Made by a program: the position numbers and the translations under genes. The notes below the pieces were generated by a model. That model ran no database searches. It was not told the DNA's origin and saw only the letters and a program-made list of their open reading frames with translations. A DNA stretch of 64,000 bases. Source: Mycolicibacterium peregrinum. Lineage in GTDB: Bacteria > Actinomycetota > Actinomycetes > Mycobacteriales > Mycobacteriaceae. Location of the stretch: assembly GCF_001665785.1 (NCBI RefSeq), contig NZ_LZSO01000013.1, forward strand, positions 222,416 through 286,415, given 5' to 3'. Positions within the stretch are counted from its first letter, which is position 1. Every line of letters starts with the position of its first letter. Shown here in pieces: positions 1-11,507 of the stretch.

Positions 1-613
1 CCAGGTCGCTGTGCCCCGACAGTGATTTGGTGGCACTGGCCACCACCAGATCGGCGCCGAGCGAAAGCGGTTGTTGACCCAGCGGTGTGGCGGTGGTGTT
101 GTCGACGACGAGGGTGGCGCCGCGACTGCGGCACGTGATCGCCAACCGGTGCAGATCGACGACATCGAGCCCCGGGTTTGCCGGCGTCTCGGCAAGCACC
201 ACGTCAGCTTGAGCGGCCGCCTCACACATGTCCGCGACACTCGCCTCGATCACCGTAATACCCTGCGGTGCAAGATATTCCACTGCGTAACGACGGACCT
301 GATAGTAGCCGTCGGCGGGGACCACGAGCGTGGTTCCCGGTTTGGCCAGCACCCGAAGCGCCGAGGTGATCGCGGCCATGCCCGACCCGAATGTGAGTGC
401 AGCTCCGGCGCCCTCCAGTTCGGCCAGCGCCGCTTCCAGCTGCCGCCATGACGGATTGGAGCTGCGGCCGTAGCTGTCCAGCGGCTCGGTTTCGTCGGGC
501 GAGAGATGGAACGTCGATGCAGGCACCGGGATCGGCGCCACCGGCTGGCCTGGAACCGATTCCAGACCAACAGCTTTGACGCTCCGCGTGGAATCCCCGT
601 ACAAGCCGTCCAT
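1..613 (-). CDS. Cystathionine gamma-lyase/synthase family PLP enzyme (partial, C-terminus beyond left edge)
   Basis: A trans-sulfuration (Cys/Met metabolism) PLP-dependent enzyme that would act on cystathionine or an activated homoserine. Only the first 204 codons lie in the window; the gene runs off base 1. The start is the ATG at 613, preceded by a clear GAGGAGG ribosome site in the reverse complement of 614-632. Family features seen are FGSGMAAI around residue 85, DNTTATP, and the Schiff-base lysine K196 in SATKSLSGHSD. It lies 32 bp downstream of gpsA on the same strand and is probably co-transcribed. Lyase, gamma-synthase and sulfhydrylase cannot be told apart from this half of the protein. 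Confidence 0.85.
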   Translation of the reverse strand, partial: MDGLYGDSTRSVKAVGLESVPGQPVAPIPVPASTFHLSPDETEPLDSYGRSSNPSWRQLEAALAELEGAGAALTFGSGMAAITSALRVLAKPGTTLVVPADGYYQVRRYAVEYLAPQGITVIEASVADMCEAAAQADVVLAETPANPGLDVVDLHRLAITCRSRGATLVVDNTTATPLGQQPLSLGADLVVASATKSLSGHSDL

Positions 614-645
614 ACCTGCTTTTCCTCCTCGCACCCGGAGGCCGG

Positions 646-2374
<1,729 letters not shown>

Positions 2375-2396
2375 CCGGGGACCCGCGCGATAGGGA

Positions 2397-4604
2397 ATGA
2401 TCGGACAGATGAGCGAAGCCACCGAAGCCGAGCCAGGTACCCGGTCCAACAACTCTCATCGGGACACCGCGGCAGCCGTATCGGGGCAGTCTGACGAGTC
2501 GGCGACACCCGAAGCGCCGCCGGCGGCCACCTCACCTGCAGTGGACGACGCACTGCCCGAGGACCGCTACCTCAACCGCGAGCTGAGCTGGCTGGATTTC
2601 AACGCCCGGGTCCTGGCCCTGGCGGCCGACACCTCGCTGCCCTTGCTCGAGAGGGCGAAGTTCCTGGCGATCTTCGCGTCCAATCTCGACGAGTTCTACA
2701 TGGTCCGGGTGGCCGGTCTCAAACGCCGCGACGAGATGGGACTTTCGGTGCGCTCGGCCGATGGCCTGTCCCCGCGCGAACAGTTGCGTCGCATCAACGA
2801 GCGCACCCAGCAGATCGCCAACCGGCACGCCAAGGTGTTCCTCAGCTCGGTCCGCCCGGCGCTGGCCGAAGAGGGCATCGTCATCGTCAACTGGGCTCAG
2901 CTCGACGAGTCCGAACGCGCCAAGCTCTCCACGTACTTCCACGAACAGGTGTTCCCGGTCCTCACCCCGTTGGCGGTGGACCCGGCCCACCCGTTCCCGT
3001 TCGTGAGCGGGCTCAGCCTGAACCTGGCCATCACGGTCAAGCACCCCGACGACGGCGGACAACACTTCGCCAGGATCAAGGTGCCTGACAATGTCGGCCG
3101 TTTCGTGGAACTGGCGCCCCCTGCCGATGGATCGACGGTGGTGCGCTTCCTGCCGATGGAGGAACTCATCGCGGCGTTCCTGCCGGTCCTGTTCCCCGGC
3201 CTGGAGATCGTGGAGCACCACGCGTTCCGGATCACCCGCAATGCCGACTTCGAGGTCGAAGAGGATCGCGACGAGGACCTGCTGCAGGCGCTGGAACGTG
3301 AGCTGGCTCGACGACGGTTCGGGTCGCCGGTCCGGTTGGAAGTCTCCGACGACATGACCGAGAGCATGCTCGAATTGCTGTTGCGGGAGCTCGACGTGGC
3401 CCCCGGCGACGTGATCGAGGTGCCCGGGCTGCTGGATCTCTCGGCGCTCTGGCAGATCTACGACGTGGACCGGCCGGCACTCAAGGACCGGCCGTTTGTG
3501 CCTGCCACCCCACCGGCTTTCGGCGAACGCGAGACACCGAAGAGCATTTTCTCGACGCTGCGCGACGGGGATGTACTGGTGCACCATCCCTATGACTCGT
3601 TCTCCACCACGGTGCAGCGCTTCATCGAGCAGGCCGCCGCCGACCCCAACGTGCTGGCCATCAAGCAGACCCTCTACCGGACCTCCGGTGACTCACCGAT
3701 CGTCAACGCTCTGATCGACGCGGCAGAGGCCGGCAAGCAGGTGGTGGCGCTCGTCGAGATCAAGGCCCGCTTCGACGAACAGGCGAACATCAAGTGGGCC
3801 AGAGCGCTTGAGCAGGCCGGCGTACACGTCGTCTACGGGTTGATCGGACTCAAGACCCATTGCAAGACCTGCCTCGTGGTGCGGCGCGAGGGGTCGACGA
3901 TCCGGCGCTACTGCCACATCGGCACCGGCAACTACAACCCGAAAACCGCGCGACTGTACGAGGACGTGGGGTTGCTCACCGCCGATCCGGACATCGGCGC
4001 CGATCTCACCGATCTGTTCAATTCACTGACCGGATACTCACGCAAGGACTCCTACCGCAATCTGCTGGTGGCTCCGCGCGGCGTGCGTAAGGGCATCATC
4101 GAACGTATCGACCGCGAAATTGCCGCTCATCATGACGGAGCGACGACCGGAATCCGGTTGAAGGCCAACGCCCTGGTCGACGAGCAGGTGATCGATGCGC
4201 TGTACCGGGCCTCGCAGGCGGGAATCCCGGTCGAGATCGTGGTGCGGGGCATCTGCGCACTGCGCCCTGGTGTGCCCGGCTATTCCGACAACATCACGGT
4301 GCGCTCGATCCTCGGGCGCTTCCTGGAGCACTCGCGCATTATTCACTTCCGCGCCATCAACGAGTTCTGGATCGGCAGTGCCGACATGATGCATCGTAAT
4401 CTCGACCGCCGTGTCGAAGTGATGGCTCAGGTCAAGGATCCGAGGCTGGCCGCACAACTCAACGAGGTGTTCGAGTCCGCGATGGATCCGGCCACCCGGT
4501 GCTGGGAGTTACGACACGACGGCCACTGGACTGCGCTACCCCAGGAAGGGCAGACGGTCCGCGACCACCAGGTGTCGCTGATGGAACGTCACCGGCACCC
4601 CTGA
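2397..4604 (+). CDS. ppk1: Polyphosphate kinase 1
   Basis: Makes long-chain inorganic polyphosphate from ATP, reversibly. The protein is 735 aa with a Thr/Ala/Pro-rich N-terminal extension of about 55 residues before the conserved core ([15 protein letters not shown]). The autophosphorylated-histidine region [20 protein letters not shown] and the second conserved region (EHSRIIHF ... [16 protein letters not shown]) are both present. The start is either ATG 2397 or ATG 2409: TAGGGA at 2391-2396 is too close to the first and rather far from the second, so this remains open. It is 22 bp after fbiD and co-directional with mutT1. Confidence 0.95.
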   Translation: MIGQMSEATEAEPGTRSNNSHRDTAAAVSGQSDESATPEAPPAATSPAVDDALPEDRYLNRELSWLDFNARVLALAADTSLPLLERAKFLAIFASNLDEFYMVRVAGLKRRDEMGLSVRSADGLSPREQLRRINERTQQIANRHAKVFLSSVRPALAEEGIVIVNWAQLDESERAKLSTYFHEQVFPVLTPLAVDPAHPFPFVSGLSLNLAITVKHPDDGGQHFARIKVPDNVGRFVELAPPADGSTVVRFLPMEELIAAFLPVLFPGLEIVEHHAFRITRNADFEVEEDRDEDLLQALERELARRRFGSPVRLEVSDDMTESMLELLLRELDVAPGDVIEVPGLLDLSALWQIYDVDRPALKDRPFVPATPPAFGERETPKSIFSTLRDGDVLVHHPYDSFSTTVQRFIEQAAADPNVLAIKQTLYRTSGDSPIVNALIDAAEAGKQVVALVEIKARFDEQANIKWARALEQAGVHVVYGLIGLKTHCKTCLVVRREGSTIRRYCHIGTGNYNPKTARLYEDVGLLTADPDIGADLTDLFNSLTGYSRKDSYRNLLVAPRGVRKGIIERIDREIAAHHDGATTGIRLKANALVDEQVIDALYRASQAGIPVEIVVRGICALRPGVPGYSDNITVRSILGRFLEHSRIIHFRAINEFWIGSADMMHRNLDRRVEVMAQVKDPRLAAQLNEVFESAMDPATRCWELRHDGHWTALPQEGQTVRDHQVSLMERHRHP

Positions 4605-4659
4605 TCCCCACATGGCCGGGCCGCTTGCCCGGACCGGTGAATGACCTGCAGGAGTTGAG

Positions 4660-5598
4660 GTGTCCGACGACAGCACGAAGGCGGCCAAGCCGGGTACCAA
4701 GCTGGTGCCCGCGGCGGGTGCCGTGTTGTGGCGCGGCGGCCAGGACGCCGCAGGCGCGGCCGTCACCGAGGTAGCCGTGATCCACCGTCCGCGTTACGAC
4801 GATTGGTCCCTTCCCAAGGGGAAGGTCGAACCGGACGAGACCGATCCGGTGGCCGCGGTCCGTGAGGTTCACGAGGAGACCGGGTACACCGCACAGCTCG
4901 GCCGCCGGCTCGGTTCGACCACCTATGAGATTCCGCAGGGCACCAAACGGGTCTGGTACTGGGCGGCCCGCGCCACCGGAGGAGACTTCACCCCCAACGA
5001 CGAGGTGGACAAGCTCATCTGGCTGCCGGTGCGTGCGGCCATGGATCAGGTCGTCTATCCGCATGATCGAAAAGTGTTGCGCCGCTTCGGAAAATACCCA
5101 CCGGACACGGAGACTGCGATCGTGGTGCGGCATGGATCGGCCGGGCGGCGGTCACGATTCAAGGGCGACGACCGCAAGCGACCACTCGACAAGAAAGGTC
5201 GGGCGCAGGCCGAGGCTCTGGTCGCCCAACTATTGGCATTCGGTGCCACATCGCTCTACGCAGCCGATCGGCTGCGCTGCCATCAGACCTTGGAACCCTT
5301 GGGCCAGGAGCTCGGTGTGGACATCCACAACGAGCCGGCACTGACCGAAGAGGCCTACGCCGACGATCACAAGGCCGCTCGCAATCGATTGCTCGACATC
5401 GCGGCGCGCGCAGGTACACCGGTCATCTGCTCACAAGGCAAGGTGATCCCCGGGTTGATCTCCTGGTGGTGTGAACGGGACCGCGTGCGACCCGCCACGA
5501 CTGGGAATCGCAAGGGCAGTGCATGGGTGTTGTCGATCGCGAACGGCCGACTGCTGGCCGCCGACCACATGTGCAGTCCATTATCCAAGCCGCAGTAA
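4660..5598 (+). CDS. mutT1: MutT1-type Nudix hydrolase fused to a histidine phosphatase domain
   Basis: Nucleotide-pool sanitising enzyme; in mycobacteria MutT1 hydrolyses 8-oxo-(d)GTP and diadenosine polyphosphates. It has two domains. An N-terminal Nudix domain carries an intact Nudix box (G-x5-E-x7-REVHEETGY) at about residues 49-71. A C-terminal histidine-phosphatase-like domain begins at [12 protein letters not shown] near residue 150. The length (312 aa) matches the mycobacterial two-domain form. The start is GTG 4660, with CAGGAG at 4648-4653 as ribosome site. It follows ppk1, as Rv2985 does. Confidence 0.95.
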   Translation: MSDDSTKAAKPGTKLVPAAGAVLWRGGQDAAGAAVTEVAVIHRPRYDDWSLPKGKVEPDETDPVAAVREVHEETGYTAQLGRRLGSTTYEIPQGTKRVWYWAARATGGDFTPNDEVDKLIWLPVRAAMDQVVYPHDRKVLRRFGKYPPDTETAIVVRHGSAGRRSRFKGDDRKRPLDKKGRAQAEALVAQLLAFGATSLYAADRLRCHQTLEPLGQELGVDIHNEPALTEEAYADDHKAARNRLLDIAARAGTPVICSQGKVIPGLISWWCERDRVRPATTGNRKGSAWVLSIANGRLLAADHMCSPLSKPQ

Positions 5599-5609
5599 AC
5601 CCACACGAG

Positions 5610-5652
5610 AAAGGCACGTCGTGAGCTCACCTACGGCTCACGACGTGCCTTT
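5610..5652. terminator. Bidirectional terminator between convergent mutT1 and hupB
   Basis: A perfect 17-bp inverted repeat (5610-5626 and 5636-5652) with a 9-nt loop. Its arm starts AAAGGCACGTCG and ends in TTT on both strands. It sits 12 bp after the mutT1 stop and 8 bp after the hupB stop, so it can end transcription from both sides. Confidence 0.9.
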
Positions 5653-5659
5653 ACCGTAA

Positions 5660-6307
5660 TTACTTGCGGCCCTTCTTGGCCGGTGCCTTCTTGGCAGCCA
5701 CCTTCTTGGCGGGTGCCTTGGTCGCGGCCTTCTTGGCAGGAGCCTTGGTCGCGGCCTTCTTCGCCGGCGCCTTCTTGACTGCGGCCTTCTTGGCAGGAGC
5801 CTTGGTCGCGGCCTTCTTCGCCGGTGCCTTCTTGACTGCGGCCTTCTTGGCGGGTGCCTTGACTGCAGCCTTCTTGGCAGGAGCCTTGGTCGCGGCCTTC
5901 TTGGCAGGAGCCTTGGTCGCGGCCTTCTTGGCCGGGGCCTTCTTGGCGGCAGTCTTCTTGGCGGCAGTGCGCTTGGCAGGGCCTGCGGTGACGCCACGCT
6001 TGACGGCCGGGCCGTCAGCCGGGAGGCGCTGCGCCCCAGCGACAACCGCCTTGAACTGTGCACCCGGCCGGAAAGCCGGCACCGAAGTGGGCTTGACCTT
6101 CACGGTCTCGCCGGTGCGCGGGTTACGGGCGACCCGGGCAGCGCGACGGCGCTGCTCGAAAACACCGAAGCCGGTGATCGTGACGCTGTCACCCTTGTGC
6201 ACCGCGCGGACGATGGTGTCCACAACGTTCTCGACCGCGGCGGTAGCCTGCCGACGATCGGTGCCCAGTTTGGTTGTGAGTACGTCGATGAGCTCCGCTT
6301 TGTTCAT
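5660..6307 (-). CDS. hupB: Histone-like nucleoid protein HupB (HU with lysine/alanine-rich tail)
   Basis: HU-type DNA-binding protein of the mycobacterial class (HupB/Hlp/MDP1), 215 aa. Residues 1-90 form the HU fold ([18 protein letters not shown]-binding arm [12 protein letters not shown]). After a linker, residues ~120-215 are a basic tail of repeated PAKKAA(T/V)K units, a feature of mycobacterial homologues with roles in DNA compaction and iron/mycobactin control. The start is ATG 6307 with GGAGG 7 bp upstream. The open frame running back to 6568 overlaps the leuD 3' end and is not used. hupB probably has its own promoter in 6308-6521. Confidence 0.97.
   Translation of the reverse strand: MNKAELIDVLTTKLGTDRRQATAAVENVVDTIVRAVHKGDSVTITGFGVFEQRRRAARVARNPRTGETVKVKPTSVPAFRPGAQFKAVVAGAQRLPADGPAVKRGVTAGPAKRTAAKKTAAKKAPAKKAATKAPAKKAATKAPAKKAAVKAPAKKAAVKKAPAKKAATKAPAKKAAVKKAPAKKAATKAPAKKAATKAPAKKVAAKKAPAKKGRK
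5665..5965 (-). repeat. Imperfect tandem codon repeats encoding the HupB basic tail
   Basis: Repeating 12- to 27-bp units, read on the plus strand as variants of gccttcttggcaggagcc, encode [16 protein letters not shown] modules. Neighbouring units are near identical, so slippage or recombination could change tail length. Confidence 0.85.
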
Positions 6308-6521
6308 CCAAAACCTCCGAAACCAGTGGTCCTCTTTGGACCGACTAGAGGACACGGTAAACCCTGTGACCACTGATTTCCAAGAGCCACGCGCAATTTC
6401 AGGCGTAGCTAGCGAACAATCCGGCAATCCGCTTGCCCCACTTGGACTCCGCCGGGACGGGTCCAGAACCGGTTTGACAGGCGGCGAATTCGGGCGCTGA
6501 AGCGCTCTCGGAAGGCCTCGA

Positions 6522-7115
6522 TCAGGCCGGCAGAGTACGCGGCTTCCAGCTCGGCCTGCGCTTCTCATAATCCTCGATCGAAGACAGTTTCCGCAGCGTA
6601 AGGCCTATATCGTCGAGTCCTTCGAGCAGCCGCCAGGCCGTGTAGTCGTCAATTCTGAACGGCAACACAACCGTTCCGGCGACGATATTTCGATCTTGAA
6701 GATTCACAGTGATTTCCAGGCCGGGATTCTGCTCGATGAGCTTCCATAACAGCTCGACATCGTCTTGGGCGACCTCGGCGGCCAATAGCCCGGCCTTGCC
6801 GGCGTTGCCGCGGAAAATGTCGGCGAATCGGGATGAGATAACCACCCGGAAGCCATAGTCCATGAGGGCCCAGACGGCGTGCTCGCGAGAAGATCCGGTG
6901 CCGAAATCGGGGCCGGCGACCAACACGGAGCCTTTGTCGAATGGCGGGAGATTCAGAATGAACGACGGATCCGCGCGCCAGGCGGCGAACAATCCGTCCT
7001 CGAAACCTGTTCGGGTAACCCGCTTCAAATAGACCGCGGGGATGATCTGGTCGGTGTCGACGTTGGACCGCCGCAGCGGGACCCCGATTCCGGTGTGTGT
7101 ACTGAAAGCGTCCAT
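6522..7115 (-). CDS. leuD: 3-isopropylmalate dehydratase small subunit
   Basis: Small subunit of the leucine-pathway isomerase that converts 2-isopropylmalate to 3-isopropylmalate; it partners LeuC. At 197 aa it matches family length. Conserved [14 protein letters not shown] and the [13 protein letters not shown] swivel-domain signature are present. The start is ATG 7115, which has AGGAG 7 bp upstream; the GTG just before it (7118) is less well placed. It lies 21 bp after leuC in one operon. Confidence 0.96.
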   Translation of the reverse strand: MDAFSTHTGIGVPLRRSNVDTDQIIPAVYLKRVTRTGFEDGLFAAWRADPSFILNLPPFDKGSVLVAGPDFGTGSSREHAVWALMDYGFRVVISSRFADIFRGNAGKAGLLAAEVAQDDVELLWKLIEQNPGLEITVNLQDRNIVAGTVVLPFRIDDYTAWRLLEGLDDIGLTLRKLSSIEDYEKRRPSWKPRTLPA

Positions 7116-7136
7116 CACGCTTCTCCTTCTGGCTTT

Positions 7137-8591
7137 TTAGCGGGTCGCGGCGGGCAGATCGGCAGGGGAGGCGAGTTTTCCACGCACGGCGGTGGCAGCC
7201 GCGACAGCCGGTGACACCAGGTGGGTGCGGCCGCCCTTACCCTGTCGGCCTTCGAAATTCCGGTTGGATGTGGAGGCGCAGCGCTGCCCCGGGGACAGTT
7301 GATCGGGGTTCATTCCCAGACACATCGAGCAGCCGGCCTGCCGCCATTCGGCCCCCGCGGCAGTGAATATCTGGTCTAGACCTTCCGATTCGGCCTGGGC
7401 GCGCACCCGCATCGAGCCCGGCACGACCAGCATCCGCACCCCGTCGGCCACCTTGCGATCGCGCAGCACGTCGGCGACCACTCGGAGGTCCTCGATGCGA
7501 CCGTTGGTGCAGGACCCGACGAAGACGGTGTCCACGGCGATGTCGCGCATGGCCATCCCGGGCCGCAGATCCATGTAGGCCAAAGCCTTCTCCGCCGACT
7601 GACGCTCGCCGTCGTCACCCATCAACTCAGGATCCGGGACCGACGCGGACAACGGGACCCCCTGCCCCGGGTTGGTACCCCACGTCACGAACGGACTCAA
7701 CGCGGCGGCATCCAGGTAGACCTCGGTGTCGAATTCGGCACCCTCGTCAGTGCGCAACTGGCTCCACGCGGCAATGGCGGCGTCCCAGTCCGCTCCCTTG
7801 GGAGCGTTCGGACGGCCCTTGAGGAACTCGTAGGTGGTCTCGTCGGGAGCCACCATCCCGGCCCGCGCCCCGGCCTCGATACTCATGTTGCAGATCGTCA
7901 TCCGGCCTTCCATGGACAGCGCCTCGATGGCACTGCCCCGGTATTCGATGACGTGGCCCTGGCCGCCGCCGGTACCGATCTTGGCGATGACGGCCAAGAT
8001 GATGTCCTTGGCGCTCACCCCGGGCGGCAGCACGCCGTCGACGTTGACCGCCATGGTCTTGAACGGCTTGAGCGGCAGTGTCTGCGTGGCCATCACATGC
8101 TCGACCTCGGATGTGCCGATGCCCATCGCGATGGCGCCGAAGGCCCCGTGGGTCGAGGTGTGACTGTCTCCACACACCACCGTCATGCCCGGCTGTGTCA
8201 GTCCGAGCTGCGGTCCGATGATGTGCACGATGCCCTGCTCGACGTCACCCATCGGGTGCAGCCGGATGCCGAATTCCTCACAGTTGCGCCGCAATGTCTC
8301 GACCTGCGTGCGCGAGACGGGGTCCGCGATCGGCTTGTCGATGTCGACCGTGGGCACGTTGTGGTCCTCGGTGGCGATCGTCAGGTCGGGCCGTCGTACG
8401 GGCCGGCCCGCCATGCGCAGACCATCGAACGCCTGCGGGCTGGTGACCTCGTGCACGAGATGCAGGTCGATGTAGATCAGGTCGGGCTCGCGGGACGCGC
8501 CCTCGCCCTCGCCGCGCGCCACGACGTGGTCTTCCCAAACCTTTTCGGCCAGGGTGCGCGGCTTCACGGATGTCTGTGTCGATTGGTCCAT
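7137..8591 (-). CDS. leuC: 3-isopropylmalate dehydratase large subunit
   Basis: Aconitase-family [4Fe-4S] large subunit (484 aa), partner of LeuD in leucine synthesis. The cluster cysteines are seen in [10 protein letters not shown] and GCSMCLGMN. The motif [15 protein letters not shown] and the arginine-rich C-terminal [10 protein letters not shown] are also present. The start is ATG 8591 with only a weak GAGAAG ribosome site. It is the first gene of the leuCD operon and is divergent from an IclR regulator 119 bp away, which probably controls it. Confidence 0.97.
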   Translation of the reverse strand: MDQSTQTSVKPRTLAEKVWEDHVVARGEGEGASREPDLIYIDLHLVHEVTSPQAFDGLRMAGRPVRRPDLTIATEDHNVPTVDIDKPIADPVSRTQVETLRRNCEEFGIRLHPMGDVEQGIVHIIGPQLGLTQPGMTVVCGDSHTSTHGAFGAIAMGIGTSEVEHVMATQTLPLKPFKTMAVNVDGVLPPGVSAKDIILAVIAKIGTGGGQGHVIEYRGSAIEALSMEGRMTICNMSIEAGARAGMVAPDETTYEFLKGRPNAPKGADWDAAIAAWSQLRTDEGAEFDTEVYLDAAALSPFVTWGTNPGQGVPLSASVPDPELMGDDGERQSAEKALAYMDLRPGMAMRDIAVDTVFVGSCTNGRIEDLRVVADVLRDRKVADGVRMLVVPGSMRVRAQAESEGLDQIFTAAGAEWRQAGCSMCLGMNPDQLSPGQRCASTSNRNFEGRQGKGGRTHLVSPAVAAATAVRGKLASPADLPAATR

Positions 8592-8680
8592 CGCTACTTC
8601 TCGATTCGATTAACGGCAAATGCGGGCTTGCATCAAGAGTCCGCCAGGGCTGGGCGGTACTGTCGTCATCTCGCCTGTCA

Positions 8681-8716
8681 TCTCACAATGCGAGACGCTA
8701 GTATCTCTCTGTGAGA
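8681..8716. promoter_or_regulatory. Shared leuCD/iclR control region with inverted repeats
   Basis: TCTCACA (8681-8687) is repeated inverted as TGTGAGA (8710-8716), and TCTCacaatgcGAGA (8681-8695) forms a second small palindrome. The pair brackets a -10 hexamer TAGTAT (8699-8704) that lies 6 nt before the regulator's GTG. This is a plausible IclR operator and suggests autoregulation; binding is inferred. Confidence 0.6.
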
Positions 8717-9412
8717 AATGATAGCGGCATCGGCGTTCTCGACAAAGCGGTGGGTGTGCTGCACACCGTGGCCGAGTCACCTTGCGGGCTGGCCGAACTC
8801 TGCGAGCGGACCGGACTCCCCCGGGCAACCGCGCACCGGCTGGCCGCAGGACTCGAAACCCACCGGCTGCTGGCCCGCGACGGCGACGGCCGCTGGCGTC
8901 TCGGCCCGGCACTGACCGAATTGGCCTCCCACGTCAACGATCCGCTGCTGGCCGCGGGGGCCGCGGTACTGCCCCGCCTACGCGAGATCACCGGCGAGAG
9001 CGTCCAGCTGTACCGGCGCGAGGGCCAATCACGGGTCTGCGTGGTCGCGTTGGAGCCGCCCGCCGGACTTCGCGACACCGTGCCGGTGGGCACCCACCTC
9101 CCGATGACCGCGGGCTCTGGAGCCAAAGTGCTACTGGCCTACGCCGACCCGGCCACCCAGCAGGCCGTGCTTCCTGCGGCGAAGTTCACCGATCGGGCGC
9201 TGGCCGAGGTCCGCAAGCGCGGCTGGGCCCAGAGTGCCGCCGAACGCGAGCCGGGAGTGGCCAGTGTCTCGGCGCCGGTGCGCGACGGGCGCGGCGCCGT
9301 GATCGCCGCGGTTTCGGTGTCCGGACCGATCGACCGCATGGGTCGCCGGCCAGGAGCCCGTTGGGCCGCCGATCTCCTCGCCGCATCCGACGCCCTGACC
9401 CGGCGACTGTGA
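8711..9412 (+). CDS. IclR-family regulator of leuCD
   Basis: IclR family protein, 233 aa. It has an N-terminal winged helix-turn-helix at about residues 10-70 (LAELCERTGLPRATAHRLAAGLE) and an effector-binding domain from about residue 80 (LREITGESVQLYRREG, then LPMTAGSGAKVLLAY). It corresponds to Rv2989; related actinobacterial proteins (NdgR/LtbR type) control leuCD, which fits its divergent position. The start is GTG 8711, the predicted transcription start itself, because TAGTAT ends 6 nt earlier; no ribosome site is present. The ligand is not visible from sequence. Confidence 0.9.
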   Translation: MRNDSGIGVLDKAVGVLHTVAESPCGLAELCERTGLPRATAHRLAAGLETHRLLARDGDGRWRLGPALTELASHVNDPLLAAGAAVLPRLREITGESVQLYRREGQSRVCVVALEPPAGLRDTVPVGTHLPMTAGSGAKVLLAYADPATQQAVLPAAKFTDRALAEVRKRGWAQSAAEREPGVASVSAPVRDGRGAVIAAVSVSGPIDRMGRRPGARWAADLLAASDALTRRL

Positions 9413-9433
9413 GGCGAATCTCAGCAGCCCGCG

Positions 9434-9483
9434 TTGTCGCGTCAGAGTGGCCGTCGAGCGCGAGCGTCGCTCCAGCCTGACAA
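9434..9483 (-). repeat. Palindromic intergenic repeat, copy A
   Basis: 50-bp element made of an 18-nt arm (9434-9451), a 14-nt centre (9452-9465) and an 18-nt arm (9466-9483) that begins TTGTC and ends GACAA. Its arms have drifted. The position of TCGA in the centre marks it as the same orientation as copy B and opposite to copies C and D. Confidence 0.7.
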
Positions 9484-9525
9484 AACCGGGCGTCCCGCTG
9501 CCGCCTGCTCCGCGAAGACCAACGA

Positions 9526-9575
9526 GCGTCACGCCAGAGTGATGTTCGACACCCAGAGCCACTCTGGCGTGGCAG
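9526..9575 (-). repeat. Palindromic intergenic repeat, copy B
   Basis: Same 18-14-18 plan. CACGCCAGAGTG (9530-9541) pairs perfectly with CACTCTGGCGTG (9560-9571). It is itself enclosed by TCCCGCTGCC (9493-9502) and GGCAGCGGGA (9571-9580), a further 10-bp inverted repeat. Confidence 0.8.
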
Positions 9576-9612
9576 CGGGAGACGGGGCCCTCGCGCAATT
9601 TCCGGACAACGC

Positions 9613-9646
9613 AAAAGCGCCCAGTTCTCACGAACTGGGCGCTTTT
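9613..9646 (-). terminator. Terminator of the tRNA-Gln/tRNA-Glu unit
   Basis: Perfect 15-bp inverted repeat (9613-9627, 9632-9646) with loop TCAC. The A run on the left gives a terminal U run for minus-strand transcripts leaving the tRNA genes; the reverse arm also ends in TTTT for the plus strand. Confidence 0.9.
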
Positions 9647-9675
9647 GTGGTTCGCGCCGAGGCGCTTACCTTCTG

Positions 9676-9748
9676 TACCCCCGATGGGATTCGAACCCAC
9701 GCTACCGCCGTGAGAGGGCGGCGTCCTAGGCCGCTAGACGACGGGGGC
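9676..9748 (-). tRNA. tRNA-Glu (anticodon CTC)
   Basis: Reading the minus strand, the acceptor GCCCCCG pairs with CGGGGGT. The anticodon arm has stem CCGCC/GGCGG around loop CTCTCAC, so the anticodon is CTC. The T arm is GGGTTCGAATCCC. The 3' CCA is not encoded. The tRNA-Gln/tRNA-Glu pair upstream of gltX is also the M. tuberculosis arrangement. Confidence 0.95.
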
Positions 9749-9819
9749 TAGAACTTCCGGATGGTCAGCATAGCTCAGGCAGTGGTGCTCGCCTAATCCG
9801 GCTGAACCGCTCCGGATGG

Positions 9820-9891
9820 CTGGGGTACCAGGACTCGAACCTAGAATGGCGGTACCAGAAACCGCTGTGTTGCCAATTACACCATACCCCA
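9820..9891 (-). tRNA. tRNA-Gln (anticodon CTG)
   Basis: On the minus strand the acceptor TGGGGTA pairs with TACCCCA. The anticodon stem is GCGGT/ACCGC around TTCTGGT, giving anticodon CTG. The T arm is AGGTTCGAGTCCT. CCA is encoded at 9819-9817. It is 71 bp upstream of tRNA-Glu in the same unit. Confidence 0.95.
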
Positions 9892-10031
9892 TTAATTGCC
9901 TATCACCGCAGGTGGCAGGCAATTTCGGTCCGATCGGCTCAGCGGGGGCTTCCCCGTTTTGCTTTTCGGGCCGACGAGCAGACTACCAAAGATTTTCGGT
10001 GCTTTTTACCAAGCCCCGTCACCCCCGGCGC

Positions 10032-11498
10032 TCACAGCCGAGCCCGGGCGGACCGCAACCGCGTCAGGCTGCGGTCGGCCCCCAGCAGTTCCATGGATTC
10101 GAACAGCGGCGGGCTGATCGTGGCGCCCGTGACAGCGACGCGGATCGGCCCGAACGCCTTCCGTGGCTTGAGCTCCAGACCGTCCAGAAGCGCCTCCTTG
10201 AGGGCCGCCTCGATGTTGGCGGTGTTCCACTCCCCGACCGCCTCCAACGCGCTCAGAGCGGCATCCAGGACCGGTGCAGCCTCCTCGCGCAGTTCCTTGG
10301 CAGCTGCCTTCTCGTCGATCTCGTAGGAGCCGTCGTCGAAGAACTTCAGCAGCCCCCACGCATCACCGAGGACGACGATGCGGGTCTGGACCAGCGCGGC
10401 CGCTTCGGCGAATGCGGCGTCGTCCAAACCTGTGTCGTGACCATGGGCTTCGAGATACGCGTGCAGCCGTGCCGTGAAGTCCTCGACCGTCAGCAGCCGG
10501 ATGTGCTCGGCGTTGATCGCGTCGGCCTTCTTCTGGTCGAACCGCGCCGGGTTGGAGTTGACGTTGACGACGTCGAACGCGGCCACCATCTCCTCGAGGC
10601 TGAACACGTCGTGATCGTCGGCGATGCCCCAGCCCAGCAGCGCCAGATAGTTCAGCAGACCCTCCGGCAGGAAGCCACGGTCACGGTGCAAGAACAGATT
10701 GGACTGCGGATCCCGCTTGGACAGCTTCTTGTTGCCCTCGCCGAGAACACTTGGCAGATGAGCGAATTCAGGCACACGCTCGGCCACGCCGATCCTCATC
10801 AGCGCCCGGTACAGCGCGATCTGACGCGGCGTCGAGGGCATGATGTCCTCGCCGCGCAGCACGTGGGTGATCTTCATCATCGCGTCGTCGACCGGGTTGA
10901 CCAACGTGTACAACGGATCTCCGTTGGCGCGGGTGATCGCGAAATCGGGCACCGAACCCGCCGGGAAGCTCACCGGCCCGCGCACCAGATCGGTCCAGCC
11001 GAGGTCCTCGTCGGGCATGCGCAAGCGCAGCACGGGCTTGCGGCCCTCGTCGACGAATACCTTGCGCTGCTCGTCGGTCAGGTCCCGGTCGTAGTTGTCG
11101 TACCCGAGTTTGGGATTACGTCCGGCCGCCACGTGCCGCGCCTCGACCTCCTCCGGCGTCGAATATGCCGCGTAGACCTCGCCTGCCTCGAGCAGGCGGT
11201 TGATCACGTCACGGTAGATCTCGCTGCGCTGCGACTGCCGGTACGGCTCGTAGGGGCCGCCGACCTCGGGGCCCTCGTCCCAGTCCAGTCCGAGCCAGCG
11301 CAGCGCGTCGAGGATCGCGGCGTAGCTCTCGGCACTGTCACGCGCGGCATCGGTGTCCTCGATGCGGAAGACGAACGTTCCGCCGGTGTGCCGGGCATAG
11401 GCCCAGTTGAACAGCGCGGTACGCACCAACCCGACGTGCGGGGTGCCCGTCGGCGACGGACAGAACCTCACCCGGACGGGACGAGAGGGAGATGTCAT
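10032..11498 (-). CDS. gltX: Glutamyl-tRNA synthetase
   Basis: Class I aminoacyl-tRNA synthetase, probably non-discriminating because a GatCAB amidotransferase is encoded in the same window. It is 488 aa. The HIGH-type motif [11 protein letters not shown] is close to the N-terminus and the KMSKS-type motif is KKLSKRD. ATG 11498 (AGAGG upstream) is preferred over the GTG at 11501. It lies immediately downstream of an FAH-family gene on the same strand, as Rv2992c-Rv2993c. Two of its cognate or mischarged tRNA substrates lie just downstream. Confidence 0.96.
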   Translation of the reverse strand: MTSPSRPVRVRFCPSPTGTPHVGLVRTALFNWAYARHTGGTFVFRIEDTDAARDSAESYAAILDALRWLGLDWDEGPEVGGPYEPYRQSQRSEIYRDVINRLLEAGEVYAAYSTPEEVEARHVAAGRNPKLGYDNYDRDLTDEQRKVFVDEGRKPVLRLRMPDEDLGWTDLVRGPVSFPAGSVPDFAITRANGDPLYTLVNPVDDAMMKITHVLRGEDIMPSTPRQIALYRALMRIGVAERVPEFAHLPSVLGEGNKKLSKRDPQSNLFLHRDRGFLPEGLLNYLALLGWGIADDHDVFSLEEMVAAFDVVNVNSNPARFDQKKADAINAEHIRLLTVEDFTARLHAYLEAHGHDTGLDDAAFAEAAALVQTRIVVLGDAWGLLKFFDDGSYEIDEKAAAKELREEAAPVLDAALSALEAVGEWNTANIEAALKEALLDGLELKPRKAFGPIRVAVTGATISPPLFESMELLGADRSLTRLRSARARL

Positions 11499-11507
11499 CA
11501 CTTGCCT

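Larger units (their letters stand above)
9413..9675. other. Gene-free spacer holding palindromic repeats and a terminator
   Basis: No credible coding region. It contains two copies of a ~50-bp palindromic repeat family (9434-9483, 9526-9575), a larger palindrome around the second copy, and the tRNA terminator (9613-9646). Confidence 0.8.

Noticed and set aside
2532..3587. 351-codon minus-strand frame opposite ppk1
   Set aside because: Antisense shadow with no recognisable motif; ppk1 is intact on the plus strand.
5665..5965. Regular repeats that could suggest a CRISPR array or minisatellite
   Set aside because: The units are coding, vary in length, have no unique spacers and correspond to PAKKAA modules of HupB.
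5664..6500. Plus-strand frame rich in [13 protein letters not shown] repeats opposite hupB
   Set aside because: It is the exact antisense of the HupB Lys/Ala tail and only looks like a hydrophobic repeat protein for that reason.
6308..6568. Longer HupB reading starting at 6568
   Set aside because: It overlaps the leuD 3' end and lacks a ribosome site; ATG 6307 has an ideal one and gives the standard HU N-terminus.
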